A stretch of 64,000 nt of DNA, taken from assembly GCA_009787835.1 (NCBI GenBank), contig WQSN01000002.1, positions 1-64,000 on the forward strand. Direction: 5' to 3'. The notes under the pieces are model-generated. The model was given only the letters and a program-made list of their open reading frames with translations. It ran no database searches and had not been told where the DNA came from. The position numbers were made by a program, and so were the translations under genes. This stretch comes from Treponema sp. GTDB taxonomy: Bacteria > Spirochaetota > Spirochaetia > Treponematales > Breznakiellaceae. This document shows, piece by piece, positions 9,358 to 17,211 of this stretch (positions are counted from its first letter, which is position 1; the number at the start of each line of letters is the position of its first letter).

Positions 9358-10467
9358 TTGATGATGATATTTTTTACATTTGCTGTTTCTGCAGTTCTGT
9401 CCTTTCTTTCCGTATTAGCAGTTTTAAAACTTTCGCACAGAAAGGGATGGTATGATCATCTTGATGAACGCAAGATTCATACAGGAAATGTGCCGCGCCT
9501 GGGAGGCATTGGTTTTGCTTTTGCGTTCTTCGTAATTATGGCGGGTATAAGCGTTTTTTACACAAGATCAGGCGTTAATGTTCTGCGTTTTATTCCATGC
9601 GTTGCGGCGATGTTATTTATGCTGGTATCCGGAGTTTTTGACGATTTCCGTCCAATGTCGCCGCGTTTCAAAATACTTCTGCAGTTCGCCGCTGCATTAT
9701 GCGTAATTATAAGCGGATTTAATTTTGACAGGCTGGTATATATCGGGGACGGTATTTTCACCGATCTTGGTTTTTGGACTTTTCCGATAACATTTTTATG
9801 GGTGGTAGGGCTTACAAACGCCGTTAATTTAATTGACGGAGTGGACGGTCTTGCTGGAGGTCTTTCGGCTCTTATAGTATTTTTTCTGGGTTTGATCTTC
9901 TTTTCATTTACAACCGATATACCGAAATCAGTAATTCTCTGCGTCAGTCTCTTTGGAACGCTTATTGGATTTCTTATTCTGAACGCGCCAATTCCAAGGG
10001 CGAAAATATTTATGGGAGACGGCGGCAGCCAGTTTCTTGGCTTTACTTTAGCCTTGCTGCCCGTAATGAAGGAGAGCAACAACCCTGACACTCTGCCTGT
10101 TTTTTATGCCGCAGCTCTCTTCGCAATCCCGATATTTGACACTACAGCGTCAGTCTGGCGCAGAATCAGGGATGGCAAAAAAATATACAATCCCGATAAG
10201 TCCCATTTGCATCATAAACTGATGAACCTTGGACTCGGCGCCAGGGGAGTTATTTCAATAATTTTTATTCTGCAAATAATTATCGGAATACTCACATTCA
10301 CCGCAGTGCGTTTGCAGGGCATCATCTCCCTGTTTGTTCTTGGATCCGTATATTTAATTGTACTGATATTTTTTATCGCTATTCACTACATGAATCGAAA
10401 AGCGAATATCAAAAAGAAGACTCAACAGGCTCAAATCCCTGATTCAGAAGGTTCCCCCGCTATATAG
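9358..10467 (+). CDS. WecA/MraY-family undecaprenyl-phosphate glycosyl-1-phosphate transferase
   Basis: Integral membrane enzyme (369 aa, about 10-11 TM segments) that transfers a sugar-1-phosphate from a UDP-sugar to a polyprenyl phosphate, starting synthesis of a cell-surface glycan. Family motifs are present: HTGNVPRLGGIGF, the catalytic NLIDGVDGLAGG with the Asp cluster, FMGDGGSQFLGF, and the cytoplasmic His loop DKSHLHHKLM. The His loop and residue pattern fit the WecA/TagO group better than MraY. The start is ambiguous: TTG at 9358 or the adjacent ATG codons from 9361, both behind AAGG. It is transcribed away from thrA. I saw no clear promoter in the shared 97-nt gap. Confidence 0.93.
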   Translation: MMMIFFTFAVSAVLSFLSVLAVLKLSHRKGWYDHLDERKIHTGNVPRLGGIGFAFAFFVIMAGISVFYTRSGVNVLRFIPCVAAMLFMLVSGVFDDFRPMSPRFKILLQFAAALCVIISGFNFDRLVYIGDGIFTDLGFWTFPITFLWVVGLTNAVNLIDGVDGLAGGLSALIVFFLGLIFFSFTTDIPKSVILCVSLFGTLIGFLILNAPIPRAKIFMGDGGSQFLGFTLALLPVMKESNNPDTLPVFYAAALFAIPIFDTTASVWRRIRDGKKIYNPDKSHLHHKLMNLGLGARGVISIIFILQIIIGILTFTAVRLQGIISLFVLGSVYLIVLIFFIAIHYMNRKANIKKKTQQAQIPDSEGSPAI

Positions 10468-10619
10468 ACTAAACCTGACCTACAGAATATTCAAAAATTA
10501 TTAAATGCAGGCTGCGCAAATCCCTTTCAGGGTCATAAACGGCCGTGGCCATTAGGAGCCGGTTGAGTTTTACGCGCGCTTTAGGAGTGACTTTTTTGTA
10601 GGTCAAGTTTAATATATAG
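10460..10619. repeat. 160-bp interval bounded by long imperfect inverted repeats
   Basis: The left arm (10460-10483) and the reverse complement of the right arm (10598-10619) share CTATATA, then TAAACCTGACCTAC versus TTAAACTTGACCTAC, with a 2-nt length difference. The 13-nt core matches at 12 positions, and CCCC/GGGG extends the pairing outward. The interior contains GC-rich palindromic segments such as GGCCGTGGCC. The left arm covers the last codons and stop of the glycosyl transferase gene; the right arm ends at the cysteine desulfurase start region. It could be a structured RNA, a long-range transcription terminator, or a short miniature-element copy. Confidence 0.5.
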
Positions 10620-10633
10620 GGGTGTTAAATAAA

Positions 10634-11797
10634 TTGCCTGTAAAGCGTCATTATTTTGACTGGGCCGCCTCCGCTCCATGTGAAACGCCGCGTCTGTGCG
10701 CTCCGTTCGGGAACCCTTCGTCTTTACACAGCGAAGGCCGCGCGGCGAAACAAAGCCTGGAAGACGCACGCGGCCACTGCGCGGTTGCGCTTAACGTTCC
10801 TCCTGAAAAGCTGTTTTTTACATCAGGCGGAACTGAATCCAACAGTATCGCGCTTTTTTCCGTTTTAACACGGAAAAGTTCAGGCAGGATTATCTCTTCC
10901 CTGACCGAACATTCTTCAGTAAGGGAAGGAATGGCATCCATTGAAAAAATGGGAAAACCTGTCGGCAGGATTGCGGTGGACTCATCCGGCAGGGTAAACG
11001 CGCAAACGCTCACAAAAGCGCTTGCCCAATACAGCGATGCAAGATTTATCTCCGTTATGTCAGTTAACAATGAGACAGGAGCTGTAACGGATATCCCGTC
11101 CCTTCGGGATGTTATTCGCAATCAGAGCGCAGGAAACGCTCCGGTTCATTTTCACTGCGATCTTGTGCAGGCTATAGGAAAAATTCCGGTTAACATAATG
11201 GATTGGGATATAGACTCAGCTTCTATAAGCGCCCACAAAATCGGCGGTCCGCGTGGAATTGGACTTTTGTACCTGCGCCGTCCATTGGAAATTTTTTATT
11301 CAGGAGGCGGCCAGGAAAAAGGAATCAGGGGCGGCACTGAAAACACAGGCGGAGCGGCCGGGCTTGCCTGCTGCCTGGAAAAATACTCTTTATCAAAGAC
11401 TAAAGAGCAAATAACAAATGACAGTGATGAACAGTATGCGCGCGCCAAAACCAGATGGAAGAGATTAATATCCGGGCTTTGCGGCATGAAAAGGTGTGTT
11501 TTAATTCCCGCGGAACGGGCGGAATGTGAAGATCAGTTCTCTCCATATATTCTGCAGGCGGCTTTCAGTTATGTACCGGGAGAAGTTATGGCGCGCGCGC
11601 TGGACGATCTTGGGTTCGCGGTATCTACAGGATCCGCATGTTCATCATCGTCGCCGCAGCGGCCTGTTCTGCTCGCGATGGGAGTAAGCGAAAAATTACA
11701 AATGGAAGGCATTCGCATCTCTCAGGGCTGGTCAACAACCGAAGAGGAGATCGATTTACTGCTTGAAGCTATTACGGAGGTATTAAAATTCCTGTAA
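10634..11797 (+). CDS. Cysteine desulfurase (NifS/IscS family)
   Basis: PLP enzyme that takes sulfur from cysteine to form a protein-bound persulfide. The PLP lysine is in SISAHKIGGPRGIG and the catalytic Cys in STGSACSSSSPQ. TSGGTESNSIAL and GGQEKGIRGGTEN are family motifs. The N-terminus VKRHYFDWAAS aligns with the usual start of the family. TTG at 10634 lies 11 nt after AGGGG and is preferred; GTG at 10622 overlaps that motif. The next gene, thiI, overlaps its 3' end by 10 nt, so the pair is translationally coupled, and this desulfurase is the likely sulfur donor for ThiI. Confidence 0.93.
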   Translation: MPVKRHYFDWAASAPCETPRLCAPFGNPSSLHSEGRAAKQSLEDARGHCAVALNVPPEKLFFTSGGTESNSIALFSVLTRKSSGRIISSLTEHSSVREGMASIEKMGKPVGRIAVDSSGRVNAQTLTKALAQYSDARFISVMSVNNETGAVTDIPSLRDVIRNQSAGNAPVHFHCDLVQAIGKIPVNIMDWDIDSASISAHKIGGPRGIGLLYLRRPLEIFYSGGGQEKGIRGGTENTGGAAGLACCLEKYSLSKTKEQITNDSDEQYARAKTRWKRLISGLCGMKRCVLIPAERAECEDQFSPYILQAAFSYVPGEVMARALDDLGFAVSTGSACSSSSPQRPVLLAMGVSEKLQMEGIRISQGWSTTEEEIDLLLEAITEVLKFL

Positions 11798-12948
11798 AGA
11801 CATGGCTTTTAAAACCAGCCGAACTTTCGCTGAAAGGCGGAAACAGAAAAAATTTTGAAAATATCCTGAAACGAAATATTCTTGGTATGCTTGGCCCGGA
11901 ATCAGATGCTAAATTAAAAACCACAGACGGCCGTTTTTACATTGAAGCCTCTGAAGAAAAATCCGAAACAATAGAAAGCGTCCTCTCCCGCCTGACAGGA
12001 ATATCAGGCTGGGCAAAAACCGCAGCCTGTCCCAAAACAATTGAAGATGTACTGCACGCATGTATTAAAGAAGGGAGAAAACTATCCAACATGGGCGTAA
12101 AAACTTTTAAGATTGAAGCGCGAAGAACAGATAAAAGTTTTCCTGTTAACTCCTACGAAATTTGCTGCCAGGCAGGAGACGCGGTATGTGAAACTATAGG
12201 CGGTTTAAAAGTTGATATTCACAACCCGCAGGATATCATTAAAGTTGAAATCCGTGAAAAGGCCTATGTCTATTCAGGAAGTAAAAAAGGACTTGGCGGT
12301 CTTCCCGCCGGATCGGCGGGCAGGGGGCTGCTGCTTTTATCGGGAGGAATCGATTCTCCTGTCGCGGGCTTTCTAATGGCATGCAGGGGCATGAACATTG
12401 ACGCGATACATTTTCACGCATACCCATATACATCGCTTGAAGCGAAACAAAAAGTAATGCGCCTTGCCGGTATTACAGGCTCGTACTGCATGGGGATTCG
12501 CCTGTATATATTAAATTTTATTAAAGTGCAGATGCGCATAAAAGAACGCGCTCCCCCGCCGTGGACAACGATACTCCTGCGCATGGCCATGATGGAAGCG
12601 GCGGAAAAAACTGCAGATAAAACAAAAAGCAAATGCCTGATTACAGGAGAAAGCCTTTCCCAGGTAGCAAGCCAGACAATAGAAAATCTGAACTGCACTC
12701 AAAGCCGTATAAAACTACCCGTCCTTCGCCCGCTCATCGGTTTCAGTAAAGAAGATATTATCCTGAAAGCAAAAAAAATCGGCACCTTTGAAACATCCAT
12801 TGAACCTTATGAAGACTGCTGCGTCCTTTTCACCCCGCCCCACCCTGTTTTACACGGCAATGTAACCGAAGCAAATACAATATACGAAACGCTGGAACTG
12901 GAGCCATTGATTGATGAAGCTTTGCAAAATCAGGAATTGGTTAAGTGA
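11788..12948 (+). CDS. thiI: tRNA 4-thiouridine sulfurtransferase ThiI (non-rhodanese form), apparent ATT start
   Basis: Adenylates U8 of tRNA and replaces its oxygen with sulfur, giving 4-thiouridine. 386 aa from the proposed start. It has the N-terminal ferredoxin-like motif PAELSLKGGNRKNFE, a THUMP domain (about 60-165), and the PP-loop LLLSGGIDSPVAGFL. It lacks the C-terminal rhodanese domain of E. coli ThiI, as do many bacterial homologues. No ATG, GTG or TTG occurs in frame between the upstream stop (11764) and Met 11887. Starting at 11887 would delete the conserved PAELSLKGGNR segment. ATT at 11788 lies 7 nt after GGAGG and gives a normal N-terminus. Confidence 0.9.
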   Translation: MPVKTWLLKPAELSLKGGNRKNFENILKRNILGMLGPESDAKLKTTDGRFYIEASEEKSETIESVLSRLTGISGWAKTAACPKTIEDVLHACIKEGRKLSNMGVKTFKIEARRTDKSFPVNSYEICCQAGDAVCETIGGLKVDIHNPQDIIKVEIREKAYVYSGSKKGLGGLPAGSAGRGLLLLSGGIDSPVAGFLMACRGMNIDAIHFHAYPYTSLEAKQKVMRLAGITGSYCMGIRLYILNFIKVQMRIKERAPPPWTTILLRMAMMEAAEKTADKTKSKCLITGESLSQVASQTIENLNCTQSRIKLPVLRPLIGFSKEDIILKAKKIGTFETSIEPYEDCCVLFTPPHPVLHGNVTEANTIYETLELEPLIDEALQNQELVK

Positions 12949-13006
12949 GGAATGATTCAAGAACGGAATAGACAGCAGAAAAATCATAATAATGAGTATT
13001 TATCAT

Positions 13007-13034
13007 TTCGTGCACTGCACTTGATTTGCACGAA
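13007..13034. promoter_or_regulatory. Inverted repeat, probable toxin-antitoxin operator
   Basis: TTCGTGCA (13007-13014) and TGCACGAA (13027-13034) are perfect 8-nt inverted arms with a 12-nt spacer, 34 nt before the antitoxin ATG. Ribbon-helix-helix antitoxins typically bind such palindromes to repress their own operon. No T-tract follows, which argues against a thiI terminator. Confidence 0.45.
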
Positions 13035-13068
13035 TAAAAGCGATATGATAGATCGTAGAGGTATTTAA

Positions 13069-13329
13069 ATGACAGAAACTATAAACGTCACAATTCGGCT
13101 TGACAGAGATGTAAAAGAAAATGCGGAAAAAATGTTTAATGATTTTGGTATGAATTTATCTACTGCGTTTAATATCTTCGCGCGTCAGGCATTACGGCAG
13201 GGAAAAATTCCTTTTGAAATATATGACCCATTTTTCAATGAAAAAAATCAAACAGAACTGGCTCGCAGAATAGCTGATGTCGAAGCTGACAAAAACATCT
13301 CAGTTCATGAGTTGATAGAAGATGAATAA
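13069..13329 (+). CDS. RelB/DinJ-family antitoxin
   Basis: 86-aa ribbon-helix-helix antitoxin. The N-terminal beta strand and helices (ETINVTIRLDRDVKENAEKMF, then LSTAFNIFARQALRQGKIPFEI) match the DinJ/RelB DNA-binding fold. The acidic C-terminus would wrap the toxin. AGAGG lies about 6 nt before the ATG. The gene overlaps the following YoeB-type toxin gene by 8 nt, the usual arrangement that couples toxin synthesis to antitoxin translation. The upstream palindrome at 13007-13034 is a candidate autoregulatory site. Confidence 0.9.
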   Translation: MTETINVTIRLDRDVKENAEKMFNDFGMNLSTAFNIFARQALRQGKIPFEIYDPFFNEKNQTELARRIADVEADKNISVHELIEDE

Positions 13330-13585
13330 AATATGGCATGATAAAGCATGGGTTGAGTATGTAATATGGCAATCACAGGATAAAAAGACATTAAAACGAA
13401 TTAACGACATAATTAAAGATATTGACAGGCAGCCATTTACCGGTATAGGAAAACCTGAGCCGTTAAAAGGTGACAAACAAGGCTATTGGAGCAGACGCAT
13501 TGATGACGTAAACCGTATTATCTATAAAATAGAAAATGAGAAAATAATCATTGTCCAATGCGGCGGACATTACAATGATAAATAA
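13322..13585 (+). CDS. YoeB/Txe-family mRNA interferase toxin
   Basis: 87-aa ribosome-dependent endoribonuclease of the RelE superfamily. The alignment to YoeB is clear by eye: IWHDKAWVEYVIWQ, then KRINDIIKDIDRQPFTGIGKPEPL and WSRRID. The catalytic residues expected in YoeB (Glu in GKPEPL, Arg in WSRRI, and the C-terminal His in GGHY) are all present, so the toxin looks active. It is paired with a DinJ-type antitoxin instead of the Phd/YefM type that accompanies E. coli YoeB. Confidence 0.93.
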   Translation: MNKIWHDKAWVEYVIWQSQDKKTLKRINDIIKDIDRQPFTGIGKPEPLKGDKQGYWSRRIDDVNRIIYKIENEKIIIVQCGGHYNDK

Positions 13586-13598
13586 TAGCAAATTACTG

Positions 13599-15671
13599 TC
13601 ATTCAAGCGGCGGGAAGTAGCCGGTATTATCGCGGCCGGAGCGTTCCATCAGGTAGACTTCAACATCAAACGGGAGCCAGGCTCTGCCGAAGTCTGTGGG
13701 CCGCTGTGAAGTATATGTATAACTGTACGAACCTGAAGGAATGTCTGCCATGCTTTTAACAAGAGAGCCAATCCCCTGGGAGCGGTAAAGGTGCATCGTC
13801 TTTCCTCCGGTTTCCCTGCATAAATATTCTATTGATGCGGATATTTGGCCGCCGCCAACAATTACAGCGTTAAACACAATACCGTTATTCGCAAGATAGC
13901 TTGCCATCTGCGACAGGCTGTACTGTTCAAAAGCCATATCCCCCAGAGCGCCTGAGCCGATGTATAAAACAGACCGTTTGGGAGCAGCGCTAAGGAGATC
14001 CGTCGCGGCAAGACGCAGCCCAAGATCAAAACGCCAGCGCGGACTGAAGGAGTCAGAGCTTCCCCTGATTGCGTTTTCAAGCGATACATCATGAATTTCG
14101 CGGCGCGGCTGGGCGGCGGCTGAAACAACAGAAATTACCTTTGCGTTTGTCATTTCGCTTAACGCCCGGCTGATGTCGCGGGATGCCGCGCTCAGGTCAT
14201 CGCGCATATTCGCCGTTACTTCCGATCTTTCAACAAGGATGGAAACATCTGCACCTGAATAACGGTTGCCGGGAAGGAGAAAGACCTGGTTCGCAGCGGT
14301 TACACCGTCTTCTGTAATCAGGAAATTATTTGTGTCCAGTCCCAGAATGGGACGGCGCAGCCTGTCTTCTACTGTGAATTCAACGGTTACCGCCGGGAAA
14401 CGTTCAGCGTAAATATTCCTTATCTGCACAAAGAGGCCGGACGCGAGATCTTCAAAGCGCGTCATTACCGTAACTTCGCTGGCGTCAAAATTTGCAGCTA
14501 ACACATTGCCGTTTCTGTCAAGGTCTGCGCATATTATCCGCGTCCTGTCATTGCCTGCAAGCCCAAGTTCGCGGACAATGGCGCTGTGCGGTTCAATTAA
14601 AAGGATTCTATTGGTATCCGCTGCAAGGATCATCCCATCGGACTGGAACCTCAGGCTTTCAGGTCCTTTTAAACCTTCAGCGGCGAGCCTGCCGAGGTAA
14701 TTGCCGTTGGGATCAAACATATAAACCGCCCTTGCCAAATTATCCGCAGCGTAGATTCTGCCGTCTCCGGCGGCAATTCCAGTAGGAGAGAGAAAACCGG
14801 GAAAAAAAGCGCTTCTCTGCCCAAATGAAAGAATAAACGCGCCGTCAGGATCGAATTTTGATATGCGCCTGTTTCCGTAATCAACTACATACAGATAACC
14901 GTCTTCATCGATTGTAAGATTCTGGGGTCCGACAAACTGACCGTTTCCCAATCCCCTGGAACCAATATAAGAGAGCCAGTCCCCGTTTGAATTTAGAATG
15001 CTAACCCTACCGCCACGGTATTCGGATACATAGAGCCTTCCGTCAGTTCCGCGCACGATATCATAAGGCCTGTCAAAACCATTCATGGGGCCACGTTTCC
15101 GGTCCCTGATTATTCCGTTTACATCAATTCTAACAAGTTCATTGCTGCCGTAAGCTACCACCCACGCGGAGCCGTCGTTATTGCTTAATACCGATGTCGG
15201 CTGACGGTACAGAATAATATTATCATATCTTCCGGGATACCTTCCCGCTTCAACATAACGCACTCCGTCATTCGCAAACGGCATAAGAACACGGCGGTTT
15301 GCCACAGTTTCTATCCGGCTTCCAAGCAACATGCCGACCCCTGTGTTTCTGCCGTAAATGTCAAAAGCTGCCCGCCATTGCCTTAAAGCGATTTCCTCAA
15401 AACCCGAGCGGTAATACGCTCTTCCCAGCCAGTCAAGGATGATCGCTTCCCCGGGACTGAAGGAAAGGGCGCGTTCAAAGGATAAAATCGCTTCGTTATA
15501 CGCAAACCTGTTATACGCATGCACGCCAAGCCTGAACTCTTCAGCGGCGGTAATGGCGCCGGCACCAGTCCCGCCTGTTACAGGCCCGCTGCGAAGCAAT
15601 TCATCCTGCGCGTTAAGAGAAACAGTCAGGAAAAAAACCGTTAGAACAAAAAACGCTTTATTCACAATCAC
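13599..15671 (-). CDS. Exported TPR / NHL-repeat / VWA-like protein
   Basis: 690 aa with an N-terminal signal peptide ending near LNAQ (about residue 21). A short TPR-like stretch (about 45-110) is followed by NHL beta-propeller repeats (about 150-400; e.g. RPYDIVRGTDGRLYVSEY and GYLYVVDYGNRRISKFD). A VWA-like domain follows, with SILVERSEVT where a MIDAS DxSxS motif is expected, so the metal site appears degenerate. It is probably a periplasmic or outer-membrane-associated protein-binding scaffold. The GTG start at 15671 overlaps the stop of the upstream TPR gene (GTGA). Specific function unknown. Confidence 0.85.
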   Translation of the reverse strand: MIVNKAFFVLTVFFLTVSLNAQDELLRSGPVTGGTGAGAITAAEEFRLGVHAYNRFAYNEAILSFERALSFSPGEAIILDWLGRAYYRSGFEEIALRQWRAAFDIYGRNTGVGMLLGSRIETVANRRVLMPFANDGVRYVEAGRYPGRYDNIILYRQPTSVLSNNDGSAWVVAYGSNELVRIDVNGIIRDRKRGPMNGFDRPYDIVRGTDGRLYVSEYRGGRVSILNSNGDWLSYIGSRGLGNGQFVGPQNLTIDEDGYLYVVDYGNRRISKFDPDGAFILSFGQRSAFFPGFLSPTGIAAGDGRIYAADNLARAVYMFDPNGNYLGRLAAEGLKGPESLRFQSDGMILAADTNRILLIEPHSAIVRELGLAGNDRTRIICADLDRNGNVLAANFDASEVTVMTRFEDLASGLFVQIRNIYAERFPAVTVEFTVEDRLRRPILGLDTNNFLITEDGVTAANQVFLLPGNRYSGADVSILVERSEVTANMRDDLSAASRDISRALSEMTNAKVISVVSAAAQPRREIHDVSLENAIRGSSDSFSPRWRFDLGLRLAATDLLSAAPKRSVLYIGSGALGDMAFEQYSLSQMASYLANNGIVFNAVIVGGGQISASIEYLCRETGGKTMHLYRSQGIGSLVKSMADIPSGSYSYTYTSQRPTDFGRAWLPFDVEVYLMERSGRDNTGYFPPLE

Positions 15672-16387
15672 AGTTTTTCTCCTGTGACAATCTGCAAATG
15701 CCTCTGAATGGCTTTTTCGTCAGGCGACATTTCAAGAGCCCTGCGCAGCCATGTACGGGCTTCAAGAATTTCGCCGCTTTTGTAATATGCCCAGCCAAGG
15801 GAATCGATGTATACCGCGCTCTGTGGTTTTGAATCGACCGCTTTTCTGCAAAGGCGAAGGGCGCGCATTACATCTGCGCCTGTATCAGCCAGAATAAAAC
15901 CCATATTATTCATTGCGGTCGCGTTATTTGAATCGATCTCCAGGGTTTTTTCATACAGCTCTATGGCGATTTTATTTTTCTTTTGAAGCAATGCCGCATA
16001 AGCGAGGGTATTGTAAAGCAAGGATGATTCAAGTCCGCTGCTTTGAAGCCTTTTCAGCTCGAACTCGGCCATTTTTATGCGTTTTGTAATTACATAAATA
16101 TACGCCAAAGTCATGCGGCACTGATAAACCCGCATTATATCTTCGCCTGTTGTAACAACCTGTTCCAGAAAGACAAGAGCGTCTTCATACTGGCCCAGTT
16201 TCGTATAACACAATCCAAGATAATAGCTTAGTTCCATCCGCTCATCACTGTTCAAACTGTCGGTATCTTTTGATAAAAATTCCTGCAGGGCCTTGTCCCA
16301 GTCCTTTAAACGGTATAATTTTATCCCTTCCTGAAGTTTTTCAAAAACGCGGTTTTGTTTATTGTCGCCACTTTTCGCGCTATCCAT
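15668..16387 (-). CDS. TPR-repeat protein
   Basis: 239 aa, no signal peptide. Consecutive TPR motifs run over most of the length (MELSYYLGLCYTKLGQYEDAL, then NAMNNMGF-type and DSLGWAYYKSGEILEARTWL units). GAGG lies about 8 nt before the ATG. It lies between surE and the NHL/VWA-like gene in a tightly spaced minus-strand operon, overlapping the latter by 4 nt. It is a probable protein-interaction adaptor; a specific role cannot be read from the sequence. Confidence 0.85.
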   Translation of the reverse strand: MDSAKSGDNKQNRVFEKLQEGIKLYRLKDWDKALQEFLSKDTDSLNSDERMELSYYLGLCYTKLGQYEDALVFLEQVVTTGEDIMRVYQCRMTLAYIYVITKRIKMAEFELKRLQSSGLESSLLYNTLAYAALLQKKNKIAIELYEKTLEIDSNNATAMNNMGFILADTGADVMRALRLCRKAVDSKPQSAVYIDSLGWAYYKSGEILEARTWLRRALEMSPDEKAIQRHLQIVTGEKL

Positions 16388-16406
16388 GCTTTACCTCATG
16401 AATTTA

Positions 16407-17186
16407 TTACGTCTGATTATGCAAAACAGACGGCTGGGACTGAACTATACTGAATGCCGCGTTATTTTTTGAAATCTGATCCCAATCTGAGCCTTCTTCT
16501 ATCCTGCCGCTTTCACCCGGAGATGTTGTTAAGCCTAATTTAGCAAAACAGTACAGTTTCCCGTCAGGAGCGGCAAAATTTACAATACGATCATTATAAT
16601 AACGCATGGAGGGAAAAGAAGGAACAAGAGCTGCGGGCTTTTTTCCGGTGTTGGGAAAGTTAATGTTTACAAAAGCACCGGCTTTCCATAATCCCAATAT
16701 CTCTGTAAGTCTCTCTGTAATAAATTCTATGACAGGATCCCAATGCCACAGCCCCTTATGTTCAACAAGCGACAATGCTACGGACGGAATGCCGAAAATA
16801 CTGCCCTGCCTTGCCGCGGCGGCGGTTCCTGAATAAATAATATCTGTGCCCAGGTTGGCCCCGATATTAACGCCGGATAAAATTAAATCGGGCGCTTTAT
16901 CAAGAATTAATCTGCCGTCATCCGCTATTAGATCAATTTTATTAATTCCGCCCAAAAGGGAAACGATAATGCAATCGGCAGGGGTTCCCGAACATGACCA
17001 TGTATCCTCGGCGATTTCAGTTAATTTACACGGTTTATTCAAAAAAGTAATTGAATGAGAACTTCCCGACCGGTTAGTGTCCGGAGCGACCAAAAAAACC
17101 CTGTGTCCTGAATCTCTCAGGGACTTGGCAAGCATGGTTATCCCGGGAGATGAAACGCCGTCATCATTTGTAAGCAGTATTTGCAT
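16407..17186 (-). CDS. surE: 5'/3'-nucleotidase SurE
   Basis: Metal-dependent nucleoside monophosphate phosphatase, 259 aa (family about 250). The N-terminus MQILLTNDDGVSSPGI contains the metal-binding Asp pair, and VAPDTNRSGSSHSITF and LILSGVNIGANLGTDIIYSGTAAAA are hallmark motifs. The last 60 residues diverge more than the core. It is co-transcribed with a GHMP kinase upstream (25-nt gap) and a TPR gene downstream (20-nt gap). Confidence 0.95.
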   Translation of the reverse strand: MQILLTNDDGVSSPGITMLAKSLRDSGHRVFLVAPDTNRSGSSHSITFLNKPCKLTEIAEDTWSCSGTPADCIIVSLLGGINKIDLIADDGRLILDKAPDLILSGVNIGANLGTDIIYSGTAAAARQGSIFGIPSVALSLVEHKGLWHWDPVIEFITERLTEILGLWKAGAFVNINFPNTGKKPAALVPSFPSMRYYNDRIVNFAAPDGKLYCFAKLGLTTSPGESGRIEEGSDWDQISKNNAAFSIVQSQPSVLHNQT

Positions 17187-17211
17187 AAACCTCTCTTGTT
17201 GTCATGAATTT

